In this document: positions 1-13,100 of the stretch, piece after piece
How positions within the stretch are numbered: the stretch's first letter is position 1
Layout of the letters: every line of letters starts with the position of its first letter
NCBI GenBank assembly: GCA_947561395.2
Contig: OX387192.1
Coordinates: 37,903,520-37,967,519, forward strand
DNA from: Buxus sempervirens
Lineage: Eukaryota > Streptophyta > Magnoliopsida > Buxales > Buxaceae
Length of the DNA: 64,000 bases
Reading direction: 5' to 3'
The notes under the pieces: model-generated
Seen by the model: only the letters and a program-made list of their open reading frames with translations
Database searches by the model: none
What the model was told of the DNA's origin: nothing
Made by a program: the position numbers and the translations under genes

Positions 1-733
1 CGTGCCAATTTAATTTAAAAGTTAAAACACAAATCAGCTCGTGGACCTTCTGGAAATCAAAATTCAGTACGACAAAGACGGTGCAGCCGCGCAGCCTTCC
101 GACCACCATTGGCACAATTCCGAAAGAAGCACTCGCGCTGTATATCGTATAGATTCCTTGTTTGATTTCAGTTCCCACGTCATTTAAGTTGTTTTGGAAA
201 GTTTTATATTTTGATTGGCACAATTCCAAAAGAGGCAATTCGTTGTTTCGGTTCCTACATCAATAACCAGTTACAGCTATCATTTTCTTTTTCTCCCTTA
301 AATCTAAGACCTTTTATATTTGGATATCTTTTATTTATCACATTTGAACACATGAACAACGACCTCATCATATGTATGTAGTCTCTACTTGTTAGCCCAT
401 TTAGAAGTACATATAGAACCCGCAAGTGCGACATAACCATGCATCCACTAGTTAAGTTAAAAAAAAATAAAAAATAATTAATTCACAATTTTAGATTTAG
501 AAATAAGCATATAAGTCTTGGCATGTAATGAGTCGTACAAAGTCAATCAAAAAGAATGAGACATGGGAAAAGAGAAAAAAGAAAAGAAAAAAAGAAAAGA
601 AAAGCGAAAGGAGCTAGAGAATACACAATTAACCCCTTTATACCCTCTTGACAAACTCCCCTGTTGTACCCTTTTCTTCTTTTTCTTTTCTTTTTAATCC
701 TATTTTCAGCTGCAGTTTATTTAATTTAATATT
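1..733. other. 3' flank of the MYB gene
   Basis: AT-rich sequence downstream of the minus-strand MYB gene. It contains short duplicated phrases such as ggcacaattccgaaagaagc and ggcacaattccaaaagaggc about 100 bases apart, and a purine-rich stretch near 570-615. I see no supported coding region or RNA gene. The MYB 3' UTR and polyadenylation signal should lie at the right-hand edge, but I cannot place the cleavage site. Confidence 0.5.
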
Positions 734-2032
734 CTAAACGCTGTTACAGAATTGCTGCTGTAAGAACCAAACGTCATCAACGTTCCACAAATTCTCCGAT
801 AATTCCACATCGCTTAACCACGTGCTGTTTTGCCCCATAGATTCCAAGTCTACCTCATGATTGTAGTAACCATAGGGACTAGTTATATATTCCAAATTGG
901 TAACCGGCCCGGCTTGAGCCAAATCGGTTCCCTGAAAGCTATAACGATGGGTCGGGTCTGAAGCACGACCGGACAGTTGGCCACCCAAAGATTCCGATGA
1001 AGCGGCGGTGCAGTTGTTCTCCGGAGTCGTCAAATTTGGGTTAACCTGCGCAACTTCCACGTCGTGGCTGCTTCCTATGTGGAGGACTTGGCCGGCACTA
1101 ATCTCCGGAGGGCTGAAGATACGTTGATTGGTCGCCGTACCGACGGCGCCGCCGCCGGAAGAAGCCGCAGATGCTGCCCGAATTCTCTCGACCAGCCTCG
1201 GCATCCATAGATAACGCATGGTGTCCTTGAATTGCTTGCTGTTCACGTCGCATTTGAGTTGCTTTGCGTGCTTCTGAACTCTAGTCCTCCAATAGTTTTT
1301 AATCTCGTTATCTGTTCTACCGGGCAAGTATTGGGCAATTTTGGACCATCTTGATTCATCGAAACCAGAAACACAACCAGATAAAGTTTATTACAATAAA
1401 ATTTTTTTTTTGGTGAGAAAGATAAAAATTTTATTACAATAAGCGAAGGCGCAACCCAGAAAGAGCAATTGATAACGAATACGGAAACAGAAAATCTGTT
1501 CGGTGTCCTTTTCTCTTACCGGTTTCCCCATCGTGAATGGAGCTCCAGAATCGTTAGTTGCTCTTCAGGGGTGATGTTCCCACGTCGAACGTCGGGACGT
1601 AAGTAGTTCAGCCATCTCAATCTGCAGCTTTTCCCGGTTCGTTTCAGACCTGCTTTGAAGAATTTAATTTCAAGTTAATTTCGACAATAAAGGAATCCGT
1701 ATGACAACAGAATAAAGACTGTTTTAGTCAGATTAGAAGGAGAAAAGGAAAAACAAAGACGAGAAGAAAAAGGATGGTGATTTCGTGCCTTCTATAGACA
1801 TATTCTCGTTTGGAAACTGATTATTGTACCTGAAAGAAGAGAGAGGTGATCAATTTGTTTGTATTAATTAATTACCTGCACATCGAGCAAGGGAGTTCCA
1901 GCGACCTTCACCATGAGTGGCGATGTAATTCATGAGCAAGAAGTCCTCCTCAACAGTCCATGGGCCTCTTCTGAGGTACATGTCTTCTTCGCTTTGAGTT
2001 GCAGAGTTGGAACTTGTTCCATTGACATCCAT
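734..2032 (-). CDS. MYB108-like: R2R3-MYB transcription factor, MYB108/MYB2/MYB78/MYB112 group
   Basis: Nuclear DNA-binding regulator. Exons on the minus strand are 1876-2032, 1520-1649 and 734-1349; they join in phase (157+130+616 nt) into 300 residues. R2 runs from [20 protein letters not shown] through the [20 protein letters not shown] helix, and R3 ends in [20 protein letters not shown], with the conserved tryptophans present. The stretch after R3 ([15 protein letters not shown]) is the hallmark of the Arabidopsis subgroup 20 MYBs, and the C terminus ends in an acidic and aromatic tail ([14 protein letters not shown]). Members of this group act in jasmonate, stress, senescence and anther-dehiscence responses; which applies here is not visible. 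The two introns sit at the usual R2R3-MYB positions. A TATA box lies 129 bp upstream of the ATG. The orthologue within the subgroup is uncertain. Confidence 0.93.
1387..1442 (-). mobile_element. Tail-only retroposon insertion in MYB intron 2
   Basis: The 13-mer tttattacaataa occurs at 1387-1399 and again at 1430-1442. The 30 bases between them, read on the minus strand, end in ctcacc followed by a run of about ten A. This is what a LINE insertion truncated to its last bases would leave, with the 13-mer as target-site duplication. The wider context also repeats a gataaa, so a local slippage origin is possible. The intron is small and the insertion lies about 40 bp upstream of the exon 3 acceptor. 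Confidence 0.5.
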
Positions 2033-2160
2033 TGCCGTAAATGGAGAGACTGATTGATTGAGAGAAAAAGGGTCTGATCGAGAGAGCCAGACTAATTGAT
2101 AGAGAGACGGGGGAGACTTGGATTAGTGTGGAGGACAAAAGAAAAGAGGGAGAAGCCGAG

Positions 2161-2168
2161 CTTTTATA
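2161..2168 (-). promoter_or_regulatory. TATA box of the MYB gene
   Basis: Read on the minus strand this is TATAAAAG, 129 bp upstream of the MYB start codon, giving a predicted transcription start near 2130 and a 5' UTR of about 100 bases. A foldback MITE begins 44 bp further upstream. The placement is by consensus and distance only. Confidence 0.6.
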
Positions 2169-2212
2169 GATGGATAGATGGATGGGACCGAAGAGGGGAA
2201 AAAAGAGATGGA

Positions 2213-2568
2213 GAAATTGGTTTTCGGCAAAAATTTATCAAAATATTTCGGATTCAGCCAGCCAAATCTTGATAATTGATTTTTAATGATATTTTTTAAA
2301 ATAATTGAGTATCGGCGTCAGTTTACTGGTCATTAAAAATTTCTTCCAAACATGCCCTCCAAAGACTCTAAAAACCTTTTCACTTATTTTGTTATAAGTG
2401 AGGTTTGCGAGTCTTTTGAGGGCATTTTTAAAGGAAACTGTTAATAAATAGTAAAATAACATCGATTCTTAATTCTTTTAAAACAATATCACTAAAAATC
2501 AATTAACAAGATTTGGTCAACTGAATCTGAATTCTTTTAAAAAAATATTACTAAAAACCAAATTTCCC
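2213..2568. mobile_element. Foldback MITE, copy A (family also at 17.7 and 34.5 kb)
   Basis: The two ends are inverted copies: the left begins gaaattggttttcggc and continues to ggattcag, and the right end read in reverse begins gaaatttggtttttagta and continues to cagattcag. The element is about 356 bp with subterminal arms of at least 45 bp and no coding capacity. Copies B (17666-18051) and C (34480-34812) share the same motif order. A target duplication is not clear. It sits directly upstream of the MYB core promoter. Confidence 0.65.
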
Positions 2569-3325
2569 AAAACTAAGTAGGAAAACGCGTGTAAGAGTTA
2601 TTAGAATAATAGATCGATTAGACTTCAAAACATGTTAATTACAGTGAAGTGTTCAGTAGTAAGGGCTTTTGAAGTTTGACACTTTTGACTTTTTGTGCCA
2701 AAAACTCTCTCTTTCTCTTCTAATGCCACAGTTTCCATTGGGAAGAATGGGAAGTAGTGCCCCCGGACAGGTTCTTCCTTTGAATTTTTATTTTTTTGGT
2801 TTGATTTTGATATGGAAAGAAGCGATAGAAGACTATAAGTGACGAAATATGAGAAATAAAGTTAAATTTCATTGCGCGTTTACACACTTAAGCCGGTGTG
2901 CTGACTTTATTTATGCAGCTTGTGAACCTGTGGGGCATGCATCATCGATCAATCCCCACATTACAACGCTTTTGGACGGCCCACCATTTTGATCTTTGAA
3001 CATTTCATATTGAATTAATTAAGACATATATTAGTTAACAGAGAGCTAAACAAAATGAGACAACAATGGAGACGCATACGTGACATAAATGAGATGAAAA
3101 GTAGGTGAGCTTATTTCCTTCTTTTAAACCTTTAAAGAGTACCCCCGTCGACACGACCAAAAGAAGAAGAAAATGGTTTTAAATAGATGAAGAGCTCCCC
3201 ACATACAAGACAAGATCTAACCTTATGTAGGCCTATGAGATCAAAAGAAAATGTCTTTAAAAATAAATTTATTTCTTTTTTTTATTTTCTAGCAAGCAGA
3301 CTTTAGAAATGCATCACGATCACGT
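2569..3325. other. Distal 5' flank of the MYB gene
   Basis: No gene supported. The stretch contains ordinary AT-rich sequence with a few purine-rich and pyrimidine-rich patches. Any distal MYB promoter elements would lie here, upstream of MITE copy A. Confidence 0.4.
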
Positions 3326-3854
3326 GCTGTACCTAGGGCTGGCAATGGGTGGGATATATATCCGAATCCGATTTGAAAATCTCGAATTCGGATATTGAGA
3401 TATAGATCCGTGGTTCGAATACGGATATCGAATTCAGATCCGAATTTGAATCTGTTCATATCCAATCCAAGTAGGATCCGAATCGAATTCAACATATATA
3501 TTTCATTAAACCATTGGTAAACTTTGTATAAACCATGGTTGAATCATCCTCACTCATGTCTTGCTTTAATATTTATATGGCTCATTAGTTTTGATAGTTA
3601 AAATTTGCTTTAATAGTTAAACTTGACTTTTGAGTTTTAAGTTCAGACCAAATCAAATTCGGATTTCGGTTATTTATTCGATTGAATTTCGAATTCGGAT
3701 ACAATATATAAATTCTGTTTCGAATTCGAATTCAAGTATAAAAGATTCGTCGAATTTTGGATCGAATTCGGATATCGGATTTTTATTTTTGGTTTGAATT
3801 CGGATCATGGTAGATCCATATCGTATTTGACTCATTGCTAGCCCTAGCTATACC
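3326..3854. mobile_element. Non-autonomous hAT-like element, 513 bp
   Basis: The left terminus is tagggctggcaatgggt (from 3334) and the right terminus read in reverse is tagggctagcaatgagtc (ending 3846). Flanking octamers gctgtacc (3326-3333) and gctatacc (3847-3854) match at 7 of 8 positions, the 8-bp duplication expected of hAT elements. The interior is dense in variants of gaattcggatatcgaa in both orientations, resembling subterminal transposase-binding repeats. It has no transposase reading frame, so it would have depended on an autonomous partner. Short open frames in it are an effect of the repeats. Confidence 0.8.
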
Positions 3855-6800
3855 ATGTGTATTTATACTATTAATAAAGAGAAGAGGGGGAATATTCCCT
3901 TTAGATTCTAGCCCCCATTTTCTTTTTCCAAACATTACTCTTTCCAAACAAAACAATCCCCCACTATTTTAAACATGTTGTAACTACCTCGGGCTGTTTA
4001 TCTAAGTGGGCCCATGTTTTTTGCCCCCTAATATATATATATATGTATACACCCGCAAGGTAACTACAAGGCTACGGATGTGCATGCACCTTTATACATA
4101 TTTGTTTTCTGACTCTTTATGTTCATCTCTTTATTATTAAAATTTTCAGATAGTACTACTCTGTATTTTACAAGCCAAATGGCATAAGCACTGGCTATAT
4201 GAAACTATTAAATAAATGTATATATAATCCCTCGCGTTACACATAATTGTCGATGCTCCAAGGATCCCAAGTGTTGGGTGTAATATTCCTATCCCAAGGT
4301 GGAGAATCTAATTCTAGTTCTGAAAGAGGACCCAGGAATTCAGTGGTCGGTTACCTTGGAAAATTCGGTCTAACCCACAACCACAATGGTCGGATACCTT
4401 GGAAAATTCAGTGTAACCCACTTTGGAATTTAACAAAAACCATCAATTAACCCCCCGTTACCTCACGAAGCTGAGGTAGGTCAAGTGATGTTTCGAAATC
4501 CATCACTGGTTATAAGCTGGCAATCAATCAGTTCAAAGATTCAAGACGAGAGGAGACTTGGTATGTTGAACGAATCCACGTTGTGCGTGTGAGGTCTCGT
4601 GTCAAATATTTGCTCTCGGAATGTCTCCATGGTTTGGTGCAGCATCTGGATATACGAATTAGGCATCACACAAATTCTTGTACATCTGTATTCTGATATT
4701 ACAAGCTTCCTCTTCCATTTTCCTCCGTATCTAAAGCGTCTTTGACCCAAAGTACCCAAATTAATTGATTCTATCACGCCTTTTATTCTGTCCATCTCTT
4801 TGACCTGTAATGCTAATCTCCCTCTCCATTTCTAAAAGTAAGGTTCCGTTTTGAAAAGCAATAGCCAATTCTTACTCCAATGAATAAAAAAACTACTTTT
4901 GTTACTTGATTCATAGTGCATTCTCCGTTGATTCGCCCTTTGTACGACTCATCGTCTATTTTAATGTTGGAGCCGCCAAAGCAACCTTGAAAGAAACTGA
5001 CTATCGAGCACTAATAATGTTTGATCCCCCGGACGCACGCTTTCTTTCTAATTAAATTAAACTATAGCTTAATTTCCCAATTAAATATACATGTTATGTG
5101 TGTGAACGTAACCATGTTGGTCGCTTAACACAACCATTTTTATATAGATATAATATAAACATCATCATTCCATTAGAAAAAACCAGGCATTTTGTTTAAT
5201 AAGGATGCTGTGGCGCCACTGGACAAGGGTCAGGGTAAGCTCATTAATTTAATCCTGACTTGCTTGTTCCATGGCTCCAAAAAGAAACCTCGTGCAACAA
5301 AAGAAGATTAAAGAAACAAAATGGCATGGGTCCTCACATCTTTCTCTTTAGTCAGAAGACGGACCAGCCACGGTTCACACTAGGAATTGGAGATAAGATA
5401 AGATGGATGGTCTATTTTTTCATGGCGTGGAAGTTCCACACTCATCTTTGTCATTCGCCCACATGTCGATTTGACGTGGTGACGGGGTTTTCCATCTAAA
5501 AGTAGGAGGGATGTATCCTTAGTTAGAACACCCATTTAGGATCCTTAAAAGATCCACTGGGGACACTTACTTCGGCGCTACATGGAACAAAGGGTTAATT
5601 TCATGGCTATGAAGTTGTCAAAGAGTTCGGAGAAGAAGGAAGACTATCCCAACAGTAGTGAAGGCTGTGTGACTCGCAAGAACTGGCTGCCCATTTGTTG
5701 CTGTCAAAGGTCAACAAGTCAATCCACATCCATCAATCATGGCCAACATCATGCTATGTATACTAACTAGTACTCCGCTGCTTCAACAGACTAGCTACAA
5801 TGGTCATCGCCCATGATGCATTGATGCACGTGGCAATGAGTATGTAACTACAGTGGAGACGAAAAGCAAGCAGACGGCGATGTGTCATTTGGGGTTAATG
5901 GCGAGGATCGCGACCTGTGAGAAGTGCGGAATTTGAGATGGAATTGGTCTACATTCAATGGAACCCCTTTCAAGTCTTTGTTGTAAAAAAGGCTTCTCCC
6001 AACTAGGACTTTTCTACTTTAGGACGAAGAGAGAGATGGCGGAGTGTTGTTGTTTCCTAGTGATTATCATTAAAAGTGCTTGGAAGCTTGTCACGAGACC
6101 TGGCGCCAAAACACGACCCATCCCTTAATTTTGAGACTCAAGAGACCACAAGGAAATAAATAAATCATTGCCAAATTAAGGATACTTTGTTGATCTAATC
6201 TGCCATTGGAGAGAAGTCGTCCGTGATTCTTTGAACCGTGTTGAACTACTGCAACCTAGCTATCTTGTCATTATTTATTTTCCTAAGCAACACGAACACG
6301 ACAATATGACCTTGAAGGGTTCATAAAGCCCTTTCCAGTTTTCATGTTCTACAAGAAAGCATCATTTAAATAATAAAAAAAGCTCCTTTGTCGTTGTTTG
6401 AGTATTTATCTTAAGTTCACTGCTTTCTACAACTCAAAAAATTCGACCCAATGTGCTTTAATAGTGACAGAAAAGTTTCAAAAACCTATACAAAGTCTAT
6501 GGCACGATAGACGCCCCAGGGTTTATCCCTCGGGAACTTCCTTGTCAATAAAGGAAGCTCATCATCATGCACAATTTCTACTTTAAAAAGTAGCACGATA
6601 GATCCTTCCAATTGGTAAGAATTCATCTAGAAACAGCTTGTAGGAATCTCAGGGAAGTTCTTATGCTCTTTGAAATGGTAAACAACATCCTAAAATTTTT
6701 AATGCAATAATAAGCTTGCAGAATGTTGTAACAAGGACTTCTTTGTTCATGGGAAGTAAGTTCTAATTAATCAATGCTTGCTTGAAAAATGGATCCGTTT

Positions 6801-7128
6801 CCGTACTAAATGCCAACGCATCTCACGTCAGCACCTGCGATCAAGCAAGATGTAGCGGCGTGGTAGTAGTGGGAATTTTTGAGCTGCTTCAAACTGTATT
6901 TTAATATTCTAATTGGAAGCCACCACTGTACTTCCAAACTTAGAAGTTGATACCATTTCGGTCTTCACAAGCGAAGAAAATGATGGCAATACCCTTCCCC
7001 AGATTAATAACCAATCAATAACAATTAATCTTCGCCCTATAATACAAACAGCATCATGTGGAACAAATTCCAATGTAAAAAACCTTGAATAAAAAATTCA
7101 TTTTTTTAGGGTGTATACAAAATTCAAA
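3855..7128. other. Intergenic spacer between the MYB gene and AP3M
   Basis: I find no gene in this 3.3 kb. There is a (TA)n patch near 4031-4045 and two direct copies of a 43-bp unit at 4344-4421 (each carrying tggtcgg, taccttggaaaattc and taaccca). Reading frames in it are under 90 codons with no recognisable family. A moderately GC-rich stretch at 5700-6130 has no codon structure I can support. AP3M would terminate at the right-hand edge. Confidence 0.45.
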
Positions 7129-10100
7129 TTATGACCTTACTTCATATTCCCCTGCTCGTGTGAGAGCTCGGAAGCCTTTGTAAGGGCGACTTGGCAAATT
7201 TTTCAGATCTAGCTTATCTATTTGCAGGCCAGAGAGAGCAATACCCATGATCTTGAAACCCACTTGGAACGTGGGGTATACATGCAGGCGCTCCAAACCT
7301 GTTTCCAGCATCAGGGTTCCAGTCATAGACGGGGCTTTATCTTTAGGAATGCGCCCTATGGACCAAGAACACATCTGCATTTACCCAAACAAAATCAAAA
7401 GAATCAACCAGGGGAAAAAAAGAGATGTTATAACATAAAGTACGGTGCTATGTTTGTCAGTATTTACCTTGGAACACTTTAAAATTTTACTGTGTACTTA
7501 CCTACCAATGACGGAAAAATACGATCACGTTTCGATCTCAGGAAAAGGTTTTTAACATGGTACACATGAATGTAATATGTTCAAGATTGCAACCAGAGAT
7601 GTTGAATCAATTGCAATATTCTAATGATAATGAAGATGAAGAAAGAGAGGAGGAAGTAGGGAAAGTGGGAGAAGAGAGAGAGAGATGTGGAATTGCAACA
7701 TAGTTTAGGTGCGAATCCATGTGCATGTACCACACAAAAAAATGGAAGATGTGCCAGCATCATTTCATGTATTAGAACTCGCTAGAATAATTGACATGGT
7801 AAAATATGGTATGAAGTATGAACCATCACTAAATCCTAGAAAGGTATCTCTGTATGGGATTTCAGTACCTTATTAGCAAGGATGTTAACTGTCCCATGAT
7901 TTGAAGTAAGATCTGTAGATGAAATGCAAGGAGGCAGTTGGAACTGCACTGTTACCGAGTCAATAGTCTTTCCGGGATCATTTCGTGTTCCAACTAAAAC
8001 ACTGACACGACATGTCCCACCATCTGATGTTAGCTGAGGCTTTACATATATTGGAGTATTCTTTAGATTCTTGACCCTGTAAGAATTAGAATGTCGATTA
8101 GGGAAAATACCATGGCTAGGAACTGAAGGAACAAATTAAGCAACATCAAAATATTATCCATATATTATATCAAACCTGTAACTCATGAGCTTAAATTGAC
8201 CATCAGGAGGGACAAATGACAGAATCTGATTTGATTCCCACGGCCGAAACCGAACACAAGGATGAAATCTTACGTCATTCAGAATGGAGGGGTTTGCAAA
8301 TGAAAGAGTCAAATCAGGCAGACCTGACAGATGGGAATTCACTTGTACTTCACCGTATATCTCACATTTTACAAGGATCCCATCCCTAAACAGCACAAGC
8401 CAACAGAAAAAAATTGTTCCAGCCCAATAAGAACTACTCATATAAAAAGTAAACATATACACAGAGAAAATCAATCTTCAGCAATATAGAAGGTTGATTG
8501 TGTAAACAGAGAATCAATATGGACAAATAATCGTAATTATCCAACACTGCCTACAGCCATCAATTGCACATTGAATTTGTGTCATTATCAACAATAAGTT
8601 AAGCAGGTAAATATTTCCTAAAAATCAAATCTTTATAAAGGAAACCCCGTTACATATACCAGCAGAAGTAAAACTAAAAGATACAAGTAACATATGATAC
8701 CAGTTTTTGCATTTCATGGGCAAATAAAACCCAATATTTATCAAAGGAAGCATCTTGTTGGATCATAGCACCATAATTGAAGAGAATTTAACAACAAACT
8801 TGAGAACAGATGTCAACCAGTGGATTAAAGACAGATGGCCCTAAAGATGAAAAATCATAAAATGCATTTAATAATTTCACTATGCTCTTTTATTCTTCTT
8901 CTTCTTCTCCACCTTAATTGGTGAAATCAGCATTCGAGCCCAGAATGAACTCAAACCAAGTCCCCAAAAACACTAAGAGAACTTTCCAACTGAGCTCGAT
9001 GGCGAGCTCATTTTAATAATTTTACCATGTCAATTCCCTCCGATCACACGCTAATTTTTTTAGGTTTTTCTGATTTAACATCAAATAAGAAATTAAAAAA
9101 AAGAAAATCTTCATTACAGGTCTTTTAGGTAGTATTAATAATTCTAATTCCAACAATATTGACATACTAGTTGACACCAGACAACAGTTTCATATATAGG
9201 AGACATGCATCCCGAGCTTGTCAACAAATCCAGACAAATGACCAAAGAAATAAATGCATGTCACATCTCCTATGCAGGCATTCATAAAAGAATAACAAAA
9301 ACAAATTCAAAATTGAAGTTTAGTCATATCTTGAGTTAAACTACAATAAATAAAAACGGTTTATTTGCAGACCTGTTTATTGTTGCATCCATTTCCTCCA
9401 CAAGATCAACATAAACTTCATTGTTTGAATGCTTCAGGTCCGTTGTTCTCCAAGGGACACAGGACGCTGTTGCACCTGGAAGAGTGTTGCTCACATTTGA
9501 GCTGCTACCAGTCACAACACTCAGGACTTTGCTAACAATGTTAGGTGGAGGTATCATCTCCCTTAGAATGTTTGGCTCTGTTGTGAGAGGGAAGCCATTA
9601 TCTATCATCTCGTCTAGGAGCTGCAAGTCATGCCAAACATATGCATCATTGATCTAACTTTCTGGCAGCACCAAGCAAAAGGAAACCTAATTTGACAAAA
9701 ACAAACACCAATGGGTGTTCCTCGTATTAAAAATTAAAAAAAAATGTGTTTACTCTTTCAGATGAACCAGGAATACTTTATATAGGCCAAGAGCATAACA
9801 TCATAAATGGTTGTATTGGAATTTTGAAAGCAATCATTAATCCTATAGAAAGTAAAACAAATGAAAAGGTCTGAAATGTTGGATTTCTGGCTAAAGCATA
9901 GAAGGATGATTCTTATATATCTAAGAAAATATATTCATAAATTAACTGATAAGCAAAGAATTCCTCTCTAAGAAATAGCCCAAGTTACCGGGGTTAATTT
10001 AGAATCATAGAATGAATGATAGATGAGTATCAGTGCATGTTCATGATTATATACTGTAAACAGAAGAATATACTTCACAAATTTGGAGATCAATGAGTGC

Positions 10101-13100
10101 AGGGATATGCATAGACCAACCAACTCAACAAGTAATACTAGAGTGAATGTATTTGTCCTAGGAAATTCTATTAGATTCATTTTTTCATGCAATGACATCA
10201 ACTGAGCATGAAAAAAAAAGATCTGACAAACATACCTCGTACACAATAACAAAGTTATCCTTGATCAGATCTTCATTCAAGCCTCCAAGATAATCTGAGA
10301 GAACATCTGCTACTCTGCAAAGAAACTACAATAAAAAAAATCACTAATACACATTAAATTCAATAAATAGATAATAGTAACATGACACAAAATCAAGCAG
10401 TCTACATGGCTACATTATATTGCCGTTATATTTAGGAATACAGCATTACACCCATTACAAGGTGAATTTACAAAATGCATTCCAATTTATAGTTTATTAC
10501 ATATGCAGTATGTAGAAAGTAGAAACTTTAAAAAGGTAGAGCAAGAGATAGAATCAACTTCCGATTCCTAATGAAGTTTTTTTTTTTGATCAGTAATAGA
10601 GAAGTTATATATCTGATAGAAGAAGGAAAGGACAGATATGTCTTGGTACACAAATAGTATACCAAGGACTACAAAACAGAATAGAAAACTAGATAGACAA
10701 TAGCCTCAATAAAACCTGGTCCCCTCACTAATCTGGGAATGCATCTCCTAAAAGGAATTCCTGAATTGATAAATTAGCCATCAGATTATTGAGAGAAGCC
10801 CAGCCAAACATAGTGTTCAGAATTTTCTTCTCCAGCTCTGCTACACTTTTTTCTTTATCTCTAAAAATCCTGTGGTTTCTTTCATTCCAAATCCCCCATG
10901 TGATTGCTGCTGGGGCGATATTCCATAATAATGCTCTCTTAGATTTTGGTTTCCTCTGCCCCCAAGCTTGAAGAACCTTTGCAAAGTTCTCAGGTTGAAC
11001 CCACACTTTCCTGAATCTTGCAAGAACTCTGTTCCAAACAGTGCTTGCCTCCCTACAATGAATCAGAAGGTGTTGGACTGATTCTTCATCTTCCTTACAC
11101 ATTATACATCAGTTAGGGAGATGCATCCCTCTACTCTTTAAGTGGTCGACCGTTAGAATCTTGTCTAATGCAGCTGCCCACAAGAAGAAACTCACTTTGC
11201 TTGGTACATGCTTTGCCCATACCACATGGCTCACTTGAAACGAAGACCCAGAAGTGGCAAGCATTTCAAAAGCTGCTTTAACCGTGAACACACCAGATCT
11301 ACTTAAATTCCACTTCCTTAAGTCCTCCCCTTGCTCCAATCGGGTACTATATACCTCCTGTAGTAGTTCTTCATAGCTATTAATCTCCCAGTCCAGCAAA
11401 TTCCTTCTTAGATTTATATTCTACACTGTACCAGCACTGGTAGTCAACTTATAATCACTAACCAAAGCAGCTTTGTCTCTACACACATTAAAAAGGCTTG
11501 GGTACTTATCCTTCAACCTCCCATTGCCACACCATATGTCCTCCCAAAATCGAACTTTGGTTCCATTTCCAACTAAGAAGCTGCAATCTTTTGAAACTGA
11601 TTCCATCAATTTAGCTATAGGTCTCCATAGACTTACCCCAAACGAGTCTTTTGATTGGCATGGGAGCCAATCCCCTACCAACTTCCCATACTTTTCTTGG
11701 ACCACCCTCCTCCATAGATTGTCTCTTTCAATGCCATATCTCCAAACCCATTTTTGAAGCAGTGCTCTATTAAACAACTTAAGAGGCCTAATCCCTAGAC
11801 CTCCTTCCTTTTTCATCCTGCATACAGCTTTCCAATTCACCAAGTGAAATCTAGACTCTCCACCCAAACCTTCCCATAAGAATCTCCTTTGGATCTGTTC
11901 CAATCTTTTGGCAGTCGAAGAGGGAATACTCATAATTGACATGAAGTATGTAGGCATGCCTACTAGCACACTAGACAACAAGGTCAACTTACCCCCCTTT
12001 GAGAGAATGCAACTTTTCCAGGAGGAGAGCCTCTTTTCCATCCTTTCTACGATCGGATTCCAAACTGAGGCTTTTTTATAACCCACCCCAAGTGGAATTC
12101 CTAGATAAGTTGTCGGAAACTTGCTCACTTTACACCCCATAAGACGACTTTAAGTTTTGGATATTCGTTACCTCCCAACTTCAAACATCTCACTCTTTCC
12201 CAGATTAACCTTAAACCCCGCACAAGCTTGAAAACAGAGAAGTATTCCTTTTAACCACATAACTTGGTTGAGAGTGGGCCTACAAAATGTTAAAATGTCG
12301 TCAGCAAACAATAGGTGGTTAATAGAAACCTCTCCCCCAAATGAGACTCCCTCTAGGCTTCCAATTTGCAAGGCCCTATACATCAATCTGCTGAACACTT
12401 CCATTACTACGGAGAAGAGAAGGGGTGAAAGCGGATCCCCTTGTCTTAGGCCTTTCTGGATGCCAAAAAAGCCAGTTGTAGATCCATTCACCAACATTGG
12501 ATTCCTAATGAAGTTACAAATACATACTCCTAATTAATCATCTTTTGATCAACAGATGCAAAAATCCAAGCCTATGCTTAAATGTCCGACAACTCCCCTC
12601 CTCCTGAAAGCATGGACAGCTGGCAAGTGGCAAAGGGATCATCTAAGGGATTCATCCTTGAAAGCAGAAATTTCCTTGTTTTGAACCAAGGTTTGCTGTG
12701 CAGGTTTTGACACTATTTCTCTCAGCACTTCTTGAGCCATTCTGACAGAATTTTTCCAGCATGCCACTCATACAGCTGTGCCCAAAAATTCTGAAAAGCT
12801 TAAAAATAATAGAAGATATCTAATTGGTTGTCGAAATTGGTTGTATTTCAGGTGATAAGTCACGTGTTTCTTCATCGAAACACATGAAGTCCACAGGAAC
12901 AGGCAACATTTCACTGACATATCATTCAATGTTTCCAACTAAAGAAGTGCTCCTCCCATAGCTCCACATGAACATTGAAGATATACCGAATGCCATATGC
13001 AACAAAAAGGACTAAATATACATTTATATTACATACCAATAGATAGATATCCCACCCTCTGAACATATAAAAAAATACATCTACAGGGATGACCATCACC

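Noticed and set aside
3289..3495. 68-codon minus frame rich in IRIR/FGYI
   Set aside because: Translation of the hAT-like element's internal gaattcggat repeats, not a protein.
12545..12800. Possible second degraded retroelement next to the AP3M LINE
   Set aside because: Translation in all frames gives only short pieces without a family motif.
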